Assembly (NCBI GenBank): GCA_002682975.1 | Contig: NYSJ01000027.1 | Coordinates: forward strand, 8,722-14,987 | DNA from: Paracoccaceae bacterium | GTDB lineage: Bacteria > Pseudomonadota > Alphaproteobacteria > Rhodobacterales > Rhodobacteraceae | Length of the DNA: 6,266 nt | Direction of reading: 5' to 3' | Shown here: positions 1 through 4,808 of the stretch, piece by piece | Numbering within the stretch: the first letter of the stretch is position 1 | Layout of the letters: each line of letters begins with the position of its first letter | Notes under the pieces: model-generated | Databases searched by the model: none | Seen by the model: only the letters and a program-made list of their open reading frames with translations | Told to the model about the DNA's origin: nothing | Position numbers and translations under genes: made by a program

Positions 1-354
1 CGTCTCGCTTAAACTTGTCACAATTGTTTCGTCATTTACCGAGATACCGATACGTTTTGCCTCGTCCTCGAGGCTCTTTGCGGTGATAAGTTGGCTTAAC
101 ACATTTCCTGTGATACCAAAGGCTTGCGCCTGTTCAAATTTTATCTCTTGTCCCAATTGACTTGAAAAGCGACGCAGTTCATTACTCAGTGCTCGGGCGT
201 AATCAGTGCTGCTAATTTCCGTCTGACCAACCGATGCTACACTATTATTTGAACTAGAAAAATTTACAGCGCCAAAGCCGCCCAAACCAATTATAACAAA
301 GGTCATGAGAATCCAGGCGAAAGTCTTTCCTAATTTACTTTTAGAACCTGCCAT
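1..354 (-). CDS. PpiD/SurA-type peptidyl-prolyl isomerase, N-terminal part (runs off left edge)
   Basis: Only the first 118 codons are present and the frame stays open to base 1. The protein begins with a short basic cytoplasmic stretch (MAGSKSKLGK), followed by one hydrophobic segment at about residues 11-30 (WILMTFVIIGLGGFG) that should anchor it in the inner membrane with the rest in the periplasm. Residues about 39-118, starting VASVGQTEISSTDYARAL, look like the SurA/PpiD N-terminal chaperone domain. PpiD-type proteins help fold newly exported envelope proteins. The parvulin domain that would prove isomerase family membership lies outside the window. The start is supported by GAGG (360-363 on the complement) five bases before the ATG. 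It follows the aminotransferase stop by 25 nt, so it is probably co-transcribed with it. The family call rests on N-terminal similarity recalled from alphaproteobacterial PpiD-like proteins. Confidence 0.8.
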   Translation of the reverse strand, partial: MAGSKSKLGKTFAWILMTFVIIGLGGFGAVNFSSSNNSVASVGQTEISSTDYARALSNELRRFSSQLGQEIKFEQAQAFGITGNVLSQLITAKSLEDEAKRIGISVNDETIVTSLSET

Positions 355-379
355 TTTTACCTCGAGGAATATATAAAGA

Positions 380-1612
380 TCACTGTACTTGTTTATGTTT
401 TTTTTCGATTACACGCTGATAGCTTAGGTTTTGCAGTCTTTCAAGCAAAGTAGTGATCTTACTGTTATCAATATTAGCGAATGCAATTCTGAATGATCTT
501 GAACCAAGAGGATCCGTTTTTGGATAGAACATAGTACCTGGCATCAATAGAATACCCTCATCACGAAGAATTAATGGTGCTAGTATATTACTTTCTTCCA
601 AGAACGGATGCTCAAGGAAAGCAAAATATGCTCCACACCCTTTCAAGGACCAGCCAAGCTCAGTCAAAGGATGAAATTTCTCTTTAAAATGTTTCGCTCT
701 ATCAAGAATTTCATTTCTACGTTCTGTTATCCAAGCGTTGAGATTGTTTAAACCCCAATTCGCGGCATATTGGCCTAATTGTGCTGGACAAACAGTAAAT
801 GTGTCCAAAACCTTTTCTATTTCTAATAAATTTTGATTACTGGTCAGCAATGCTCCAACTCTGTGACCAGTCATTCGATAGGTTTTTGAAAATGAATAAA
901 GGACTGTAAGTGTGCTATCCCAATCATTATTTTCCAATAAATCGTGCGGCTTTGAAGCTCTTGGATGAAAATCTTTATACGTTTCGTCAAGTATTAAACG
1001 TAAATTGTTCGATCTGCATAAGTCAAAAAACTTTTGTAGAATATTATTTGAGTAAACACATCCTGATGGGTTGTTTGGGCTGACTAGAACTATGGCACGA
1101 GTTTTTTTTGTTATCAGGTCCCTAGCTTTATCAACTATTGGGCTCATATTTCCATCGGTTTCAAGTGGCACAGTTTTAACTCCGGCCATTTGCAGCCACA
1201 TATGGTGATTGAAGTACCACGGCGTTGGGATTATTACTTCATCGTTTTCATTAGTTAAAGCCGTAATAACGGCACAGAAAGCTTGATTACAACCGCTAGT
1301 AATAGCCACATTTTTTTTACTTATTTGACCGTTATATTGAGTAGCCCAATTGCTGGCTAGACTTTCTCTTAGCTCGTCTAATCCTAAAACTGGCCCATAT
1401 GTGTTTATCGCGTTGTCAGATAATACTTTATTCGCCATAAACTCTAGCATTTTTGTTGGTGGTGCTTCAGTTGGTGCTGCCTGTGATACATCTATTATTG
1501 GCTTAGATGGTTGTAAGTCAGGATTGGATATCCAATTTTTCACTTCAAGAACTGGTGGTGCATCTACGCTTGTGGTGCGAGTTGTTTTAACAACTTTTTC
1601 AGTAAATATCAT
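380..1612 (-). CDS. PLP-dependent class I/II aminotransferase
   Basis: This is a 410-residue fold-type I aminotransferase, a normal length for the family. Numbered from the start at 1612, the visible motifs are YGPVLGL (72-78), the phosphate-binding SGCNQAF (106-112), NNPSG (180-184) with the cofactor-contacting Asn, DETY (209-212) with the Asp that pairs with the pyridine nitrogen and a Tyr on the PLP ring, SFSKTYRMTGHR with Schiff-base Lys243 and phosphate-binding Arg251, and FRIAF with Arg375 for the substrate carboxylate. All key residues are intact, so it should be active. The amino donor and acceptor cannot be read from sequence. An upstream in-frame ATG at 1648 would add 12 residues and overlap gpt by 29 nt. 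I prefer 1612, which starts 7 nt after the gpt stop and gives the N-terminus I expect for related proteins, although neither start has a strong ribosome binding site. It sits third in the fabI-gpt cluster. Confidence 0.88.
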   Translation of the reverse strand: MIFTEKVVKTTRTTSVDAPPVLEVKNWISNPDLQPSKPIIDVSQAAPTEAPPTKMLEFMANKVLSDNAINTYGPVLGLDELRESLASNWATQYNGQISKKNVAITSGCNQAFCAVITALTNENDEVIIPTPWYFNHHMWLQMAGVKTVPLETDGNMSPIVDKARDLITKKTRAIVLVSPNNPSGCVYSNNILQKFFDLCRSNNLRLILDETYKDFHPRASKPHDLLENNDWDSTLTVLYSFSKTYRMTGHRVGALLTSNQNLLEIEKVLDTFTVCPAQLGQYAANWGLNNLNAWITERRNEILDRAKHFKEKFHPLTELGWSLKGCGAYFAFLEHPFLEESNILAPLILRDEGILLMPGTMFYPKTDPLGSRSFRIAFANIDNSKITTLLERLQNLSYQRVIEKKHKQVQ

Positions 1613-1619
1613 GACTGTC

Positions 1620-2123
1620 TTAATCTGTTCCTCTATATGGCTCGACATACTGTAAAGCCATATCCCACGGGAAAAATATCCAAGTATCCTGGCTTACTTC
1701 AGTGATGAAAGTATCTACCTGATTTCTTCCAAGCGGTTTTGCGTAAATAGTTGCTACGTGTGCATTGGGCATTATGGAGCGCACTGCTTCAAGTGTTTTG
1801 CCGGTATCTACTAAATCGTCGATAACAAGCACCCCTGAGCCATCTCCGGTTAATGCTGAATTTGGCGGTTTTATGACTGTTGGTTCAGTTTGAGTCTGAT
1901 GATTATATGATTTTACGCTAATCGTATCGACCGTGCGGATATCCAATTCTCTGGCGATAATCATGGCTGGGGCCATACCACCTCTTGTGATTGCTACAAC
2001 TGCTTTCCAAGCTCCATTGTCTGGCCCCTGGCCGTCAAGCCTCCATGAAAGGGCTCTAGCGTCACGATGTAGCTGATCCCAGCTAACATGAAATCCTTTT
2101 TCATGCGGTAGGCGTTCAGACAT
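1620..2123 (-). CDS. gpt: Xanthine-guanine phosphoribosyltransferase
   Basis: This purine-salvage enzyme transfers ribose 5-phosphate from PRPP to xanthine or guanine, and more weakly hypoxanthine, giving XMP or GMP in the cytoplasm or at the inner membrane face. The 167-residue protein follows E. coli Gpt along its length. Visible features are [17 protein letters not shown] near the N-terminus, the PPi loop TRGG (46-49), the PRPP signature [13 protein letters not shown] (98-110) with Asp102/Asp103, the purine-contacting Lys129 in AKP, and [10 protein letters not shown] (145-154), matching the QDTWIEQPWD region of the E. coli enzyme. It is slightly longer than the E. coli protein, mainly at the N-terminus and around residues 30-38. 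Its ATG overlaps the fabI stop by one base (TAATG), and its ribosome binding site (AAGGAA) lies within the last fabI codons, so translational coupling is likely. Confidence 0.93.
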   Translation of the reverse strand: MSERLPHEKGFHVSWDQLHRDARALSWRLDGQGPDNGAWKAVVAITRGGMAPAMIIARELDIRTVDTISVKSYNHQTQTEPTVIKPPNSALTGDGSGVLVIDDLVDTGKTLEAVRSIMPNAHVATIYAKPLGRNQVDTFITEVSQDTWIFFPWDMALQYVEPYRGTD

Positions 2124-2944
2124 TAATCTTTCCTTCCAGTAACAGCATCTATATCGGGAGCGTCAACAGCCTTCATACCTACAATATGATATCCCGAATC
2201 AACGTGCAAAACCTCACCAGTGACGCCAGAACCTAGTTCTGAGAGTAAATACAAAGCAGATTTTCCAACATCATCAATAGTAACATTTCTTCGGAGTGGT
2301 GAATTAAGTTCGTTCCATTTCAATATGTATCTAAAGTCTCCGATTCCAGAAGCTGCCAAAGTTTTAATGGGACCTGCTGATACCGCGTTAACTCTAATGT
2401 TGTCCTTGCCTAAGTCTTCTGCCAAATATTTCACTGACGTTTCTAATGCTGCTTTCGCAACCCCCATTACATTGTAGTGTGGCATAACCTGTTCTGCGCC
2501 ATAATACGTGAGAGTTAGCATTGAGCCACCATTTGGCATCAATTTTTCAGCCTGACGAGCTACCGCTGTAAATGAATATACCGATATATTCATAGTCATG
2601 TTGAAATTTTCTAAACTTGTATCAACGTATCTCCCACGAAGCTCCGTTTTATCTGAAAATCCTATTGCGTGAACTAAAAAATCTAACTGACCCCATTCTT
2701 TTTCAATTTCAGCAAACAATTTCAAAATGCTTGAATTATCTGATACATCACATTCAATTAAGAAATCGGAGCCAACTTTTTCGGCAAGTGGGCCTACTCT
2801 TTTTTTTAAAGCTTCTCCTTGATACGAAAAGGCCATATCTGCGCCTGCTTCAAAGCATGCTTGTGCTATCCCCCATGCTATCGATTTTTCGTTAGCCAAC
2901 CCCATGATCAGGCCTCGCTTACCGGTCATTAATCCAGATGACAT
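2123..2944 (-). CDS. fabI: Enoyl-[acyl-carrier-protein] reductase (NADH), FabI type
   Basis: FabI performs the last reduction of each fatty-acid elongation cycle, converting trans-2-enoyl-ACP to acyl-ACP with NADH. The 273-residue protein has the atypical short-chain dehydrogenase features of FabI: the nucleotide-binding loop [11 protein letters not shown] (15-25), CDVS (65-68), HAIGF (92-96), YYG with Tyr147 (E. coli Tyr146), the catalytic Tyr157-x6-Lys164 pair (YNVMGVAK; E. coli Tyr156/Lys163), and AGPIKTLA near 190-197. The family is the target of triclosan, and the Gly of HAIGF, equivalent to the E. coli resistance position Gly93, is unchanged. The start at 2944 is chosen because GGGGG lies 7 nt upstream and [15 protein letters not shown] is a typical alphaproteobacterial FabI N-terminus. 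The frame stays open upstream to an ATG at 3037, but those residues are not FabI-like. It is the first gene of the leftward cluster. Confidence 0.95.
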   Translation of the reverse strand: MSSGLMTGKRGLIMGLANEKSIAWGIAQACFEAGADMAFSYQGEALKKRVGPLAEKVGSDFLIECDVSDNSSILKLFAEIEKEWGQLDFLVHAIGFSDKTELRGRYVDTSLENFNMTMNISVYSFTAVARQAEKLMPNGGSMLTLTYYGAEQVMPHYNVMGVAKAALETSVKYLAEDLGKDNIRVNAVSAGPIKTLAASGIGDFRYILKWNELNSPLRRNVTIDDVGKSALYLLSELGSGVTGEVLHVDSGYHIVGMKAVDAPDIDAVTGRKD

Positions 2945-3070
2945 AAATATTCCCCCGAAAAGTAGCTTTATTAACGTGTAAGCTATGGTTAGAAGACCTT
3001 CAAGCCTGACAAATATTTTTTCGGCACTAGTTTGCATTAAATAAGCAGAGATCCTTACGTGGAGTGATAA
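2945..3070. promoter_or_regulatory. Divergent promoter region between fabI and pdxH
   Basis: These 126 nt separate two divergently transcribed blocks and must contain, or overlap, promoters for both. On the minus strand the best candidate toward fabI is TTGAAG (about 2996-3001) followed after 17 nt by TACACG, which is a poor -10. TTGTCA is another possible -35 a little upstream. On the plus strand CTGACA (3006-3011) resembles a -35, but no convincing -10 lies at the right spacing. The pdxH ribosome binding site GGAG (3061-3064) is clear, six bases before the ATG. No operator-like palindrome was recognised. The presence of promoters is inferred from gene orientation; the exact boxes are weak. 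Confidence 0.4.
2952..2956 (-). promoter_or_regulatory. Ribosome binding site that sets the fabI start
   Basis: On the complement the sequence reads GGGGGAATATTT directly before the ATG at 2944. The purine run is a usable Shine-Dalgarno with 7 nt spacing. No comparable site precedes the upstream in-frame ATG at 3037, and this decides in favour of the shorter FabI. Confidence 0.6.
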
Positions 3071-3676
3071 ATGGTGAATAGAAGCGGTATATTTGAAGGA
3101 AATAACCCTTTTGAAATTTCAAAAAGGTGGATTTCAGAGGCAGAAGTTGGGGAATTAAATGACCCAAATGCGATTGCACTAAGCACCGTCTCTGAAGATG
3201 GCATGCCAAATGTCCGGATGGTTTTACTAAAAAATATTGATCATGACGCTTTCGTATTTTTCACTAATTTCACTTCAAAAAAAGCTGTTGAAATCCTTGG
3301 CTGTGGAAAGGCTAGCTTTGTCTGGCATTCGAAATTTTTACGCAGGCAAATTAGGGTAAGAGGTTTCACATCGCTAGAAAGTGATCAGGCGTCTGACGAA
3401 TATTATAATTCCAGGTCTCTAAGAAGTAAGTTAGGTGCATGGGCGTCATTGCAGTCTACACCACTGGCTTCTAGAGAAGTATTGTTGGATAGAGTTGATA
3501 AGTTCAGTGAGCGCTTTGGTGAGAAACCCACAAGACCAGAGTTTTGGGGTGGATTCCGGATAGCACCAGCGGAAATTGAATTTTGGGCAGAAGGCGAGTC
3601 GCGGTTACATGATCGTTTTCTATGGGTTAGGGGAGAAAAGGCCAGCCATTGGAATGTTGAGCGCTTATATCCTTAA
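3071..3676 (+). CDS. pdxH: Pyridoxamine/pyridoxine 5'-phosphate oxidase
   Basis: PdxH is the FMN-dependent oxidase that converts pyridoxine or pyridoxamine 5'-phosphate to PLP using O2, serving both de novo synthesis and salvage of vitamin B6. The 201-residue protein is family-sized. Visible motifs are RMVLLK (49-54) for FMN and substrate (Lys54 matching E. coli Lys72), FFTNFTSKKA (63-72), RRQIRVRG (91-98), Tyr111/Arg115/Ser119 and Gln128-Ser129 around the active site, WGGFRIAP (159-166), IEFW with Trp172, RLHDR (178-182), and the C-terminal RLYP. Small departures from the usual pattern are SKK where SRK is common, Phe64 in place of a Tyr, and Ala173 where EFWQ is usual; all are compatible with activity. 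GGAG six bases upstream supports the start. The DUF192 gene follows after 22 nt and is probably in the same transcript. Confidence 0.94.
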   Translation: MVNRSGIFEGNNPFEISKRWISEAEVGELNDPNAIALSTVSEDGMPNVRMVLLKNIDHDAFVFFTNFTSKKAVEILGCGKASFVWHSKFLRRQIRVRGFTSLESDQASDEYYNSRSLRSKLGAWASLQSTPLASREVLLDRVDKFSERFGEKPTRPEFWGGFRIAPAEIEFWAEGESRLHDRFLWVRGEKASHWNVERLYP

Positions 3677-3698
3677 TTTTCGCAGATAAAGTATTAAG

Positions 3699-4196
3699 AT
3701 GGAATTGCATGCAGTGATTAAAATCATATGGTGTAAGACTTCTGCTTTTATATTTGTGAATTGCATTGTCCTTTTAACCGGTCAGCTTTCTTTTGCAGAC
3801 CCAAAATGCAATCGTGAAGAAGTGCAGATATATAACGGTCTTCAGCTTAAAGCCAAATTTTGCGTCGAAATTGCTATCAGTTCCGAAGAGCGTCAGCGAG
3901 GTTTGATGTTCAGAGAAGAGTTGGGGCTTGGTGATGGAATGATGTTTGTTTACGATCAGCCGCAATCGGTTTCTTTTTGGATGAAAAATACCAGTATTCC
4001 ACTAGACATTATTTTTGCAGATTCAAATGGCTTCATCTCAAAAGTTTTTAAAAATGCTGTTCCATTTAGTGAGGCCGCTATTTTTGGTGGCCACAATGTG
4101 CAATACGTAATTGAAATAAATGCTGGATTAACTGAAGCATTAGACATCGTTGCAGGAAATTTTATAAAAAATATAATGGTCGCTCCAATGAATTAG
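3699..4196 (+). CDS. Exported DUF192 family protein
   Basis: This 165-residue protein belongs to DUF192, a small conserved bacterial and archaeal family without an established biochemical role. After a hydrophilic start with Lys8 and Lys13, residues about 14-30 form a hydrophobic core (SAFIFVNCIVLLTG), and SFA|DPK gives a plausible signal peptidase I site after Ala33, so the mature domain should be periplasmic. The diagnostic motifs are ERQRGLMFR (64-72), GMMFVYD (80-86), SFWMKNTSIPLDIIF (92-106) and YVIEINAG (136-143). All are intact. The ribosome binding site before the ATG is weak, and a GTG at 3714 is an alternative start that would still leave a signal peptide. It lies 22 nt after pdxH on the same strand and ends 82 nt before the tRNA gene. 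Function is not assigned. Confidence 0.88.
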   Translation: MELHAVIKIIWCKTSAFIFVNCIVLLTGQLSFADPKCNREEVQIYNGLQLKAKFCVEIAISSEERQRGLMFREELGLGDGMMFVYDQPQSVSFWMKNTSIPLDIIFADSNGFISKVFKNAVPFSEAAIFGGHNVQYVIEINAGLTEALDIVAGNFIKNIMVAPMN

Positions 4197-4278
4197 GTAC
4201 ATTTGGCATAATAGTAATTATACTTTTTATGACTAAGGCCTTTCCAAATCAATTTTGATTATATAGAGACAGCTGTAT
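4197..4278 (+). promoter_or_regulatory. Leader region of the tRNA-Pro gene with a possible -10
   Basis: This AT-rich spacer separates the DUF192 stop from the tRNA. TATATA at 4260-4265 lies 13 nt before the mature tRNA 5' end and would make a good -10 with a short tRNA leader. No matching -35 is evident 16-18 nt upstream. A perfect 6-bp inverted repeat (AATCAA, TT, TTGATT; 4247-4260) touches the -10. There is no convincing terminator for the pdxH-DUF192 transcript here, so read-through into the tRNA is possible. Confidence 0.35.
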
Positions 4279-4355
4279 CGGGGCGTAGCGCAGCCTGGTA
4301 GCGCGACGGTTTTGGGTACCGTAGGTCGCAAGTTCGAATCTTGCCGTCCCGACCA
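4279..4355 (+). tRNA. trnP: tRNA-Pro, anticodon UGG
   Basis: The 77-nt gene folds as a standard cloverleaf. The acceptor stem CGGGGCG pairs with CGTCCCG, with one G-U at position 5-68 and the C1-G72 pair typical of bacterial tRNA-Pro. The D arm GCGC...GCGC encloses AGCCTGGTA. The anticodon stem ACGGT/ACCGT carries loop TTTGGGT with anticodon TGG. The T arm GCAAG/CTTGC encloses TTCGAAT. Discriminator A and an encoded CCA complete the 3' end. The UGG anticodon with a modified wobble base can read most or all CCN codons. It lies on the same strand as its neighbours, between the DUF192 gene and nrdJ. Confidence 0.97.
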
Positions 4356-4367
4356 TCAAAAAAAAAT

Positions 4368-4410
4368 AAGTCAAATTGAATTTTGTTAAACCAAATTGGC
4401 TTGTATTTTG
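4368..4410 (+). terminator. Possible terminator after tRNA-Pro
   Basis: AAGTCAAATTG (4368-4378) can pair with CAAATTGGCTT (4392-4402) in 10 of 11 positions, with one G-U and one A-A mismatch, around a 13-nt loop, followed by GTATTTTG. The stem is AT-rich and the T-tract is interrupted, so it would be a weak intrinsic terminator at best. Position 13 nt after the CCA end is appropriate. Confidence 0.3.
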
Positions 4411-4522
4411 AAAAAATAGTGTTTTTTGTAAATTTTTTATAAACTGAGATGAATCACCTTGTGAGTTTATTTTAGTGATAGCGTCATTAACTTTTTCTTG
4501 TAAATGTCCAAAATTATTACAT

Positions 4523-4543
4523 TTTAAAGTTAACAACTTTAAA
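4523..4543. repeat. Perfect 9-bp inverted repeat, AT-rich
   Basis: The arm TTTAAAGTT is followed by AAC and then its exact reverse complement, giving a 9-bp stem with a 3-nt loop. It is followed by a T-rich stretch that ends in TTTTTCTTTTTT (4559-4570), but the T-run is not adjacent to the stem. It could be a back-up terminator for tRNA-Pro or a chance AT palindrome. Confidence 0.45.
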
Positions 4544-4655
4544 TCATTATTTAATTGATTTTTCTTTTTTGGCCCGAAAATAAATAGAAGCGCGAGTCAA
4601 GAAAGTTTTTCGCAAATTTATGAAATTTATCTATTGCCTTTGTTGGCAACCTACG

Positions 4656-4678
4656 TCAAGTTGTGGTCACTTGATCAA
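4656..4678. repeat. Inverted repeat TCAAGT-N7-ACTTGA with overlapping TTGATCAA palindrome
   Basis: TCAAGT (4656-4661) and ACTTGA (4669-4674) are exact inverted repeats 7 nt apart, and the 8-bp palindrome TTGATCAA (4671-4678) overlaps the right arm. The cluster ends 4 nt before the NrdR-like palindrome, which places it in the likely -35 or upstream activator zone of the nrdJ promoter. It may be an operator, but no regulator can be named from it. Confidence 0.35.
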
Positions 4679-4682
4679 TCAC

Positions 4683-4698
4683 ATACTACATGTAGTGT
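4683..4698. promoter_or_regulatory. Candidate NrdR box overlapping the nrdJ promoter
   Basis: The 16-mer ATACTACATGTAGTGT contains the perfect 12-bp palindrome ACTACATGTAGT. It matches 13 of 16 positions of the NrdR-box consensus as I recall it (acaCwAtATaTwGtgt). NrdR is the ATP/dATP-sensing repressor of ribonucleotide reductase genes, and its sites usually overlap promoters. TTGTGG (4661-4666) followed after 17 nt by TACTAC (4684-4689) is a possible promoter, which would put the -10 inside this box. NrdR boxes normally come in pairs a whole number of helical turns apart, and no convincing second copy was found about 31 or 42 nt away. Confidence 0.55.
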
Positions 4699-4701
4699 CC
4701 G

Positions 4702-4779
4702 ATGGGTAAAGCGTCGTATCTTTATCTTGGAGCGTGGCTGGTCATATTCATGGCTTATCAAGGTAAATTGAGAGCTTAA
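4702..4779 (+). CDS. Candidate small membrane peptide ORF upstream of nrdJ (25 aa)
   Basis: An ATG 4 nt after the NrdR-like palindrome opens a 25-codon frame that ends in TAA, 29 nt before nrdJ and on the same strand. The peptide begins MGKASYLYLG, has a single hydrophobic segment at about residues 6-19 rich in aromatic and aliphatic residues, and ends with a basic tail (QGKLRA), which is the shape of a small single-pass membrane protein. There is no Shine-Dalgarno before the ATG. If transcription starts just after the palindrome, the message would be nearly leaderless, a mode known in alphaproteobacteria. I do not recognise the sequence, and a frame of this length can occur by chance. It could equally act as an upstream ORF that affects nrdJ translation. 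Confidence 0.35.
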   Translation: MGKASYLYLGAWLVIFMAYQGKLRA

Positions 4780-4808
4780 CGAAAAAAGTAAACAGTGGGC
4801 GGGACATA

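Larger units (their letters stand above)
4356..4682. other. AT-rich non-coding stretch between tRNA-Pro and the nrdJ control region
   Basis: About 330 nt of strongly AT-rich DNA with many poly-A and poly-T tracts. No credible protein gene was found on either strand; the one longer minus-strand ORF reads antisense through the tRNA and is spurious. It does contain several inverted repeats: an imperfect stem just after the tRNA, ATAAACT/AGTTTAT arms at 4439-4445 and 4464-4470 followed by TTTAG, a perfect 9-bp stem at 4523-4543, and the TCAAGT/ACTTGA repeat at 4656-4674. It most likely holds the tRNA 3' end and terminator and the distal part of the nrdJ promoter region. Confidence 0.6.

Noticed and set aside
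1350..1655. 101-codon plus-strand ORF across the aminotransferase start
   Set aside because: It is antisense to the aminotransferase N-terminal region and the gpt 3' end, with no ribosome binding site and no recognisable family.
3774..4147. Two 63-codon minus-strand ORFs opposite the DUF192 gene
   Set aside because: Both are shadows of the DUF192 coding frame, which carries the family motifs; neither has family features of its own.
4201..4249. ATTTGG...CCAAAT arms and the AGTA-ATTA-TACT mini-stem followed by TTTTTAT as a terminator for pdxH-DUF192
   Set aside because: The first pair is 37 nt apart, and the second is only a 4-bp AT-rich stem. Neither is stable enough to call a terminator.
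4279..4355. tRNA-Pro as an integration site with an adjacent island
   Set aside because: No integrase gene or direct repeat of the tRNA 3' end was seen in the window, and the downstream gene is housekeeping nrdJ.
4249..4536. Minus-strand ORF whose C-terminal part reads [20 protein letters not shown]
   Set aside because: It reads antisense through the tRNA-Pro gene. This peptide string is a well-known spurious translation of tRNA sequence, and the rest is low-complexity AT-rich DNA.
4699..4808. Cobalamin riboswitch in the nrdJ leader
   Set aside because: No B12-box-like core or matching paired elements were seen, and the interval from the likely transcription start to nrdJ is too short for a full cobalamin riboswitch.
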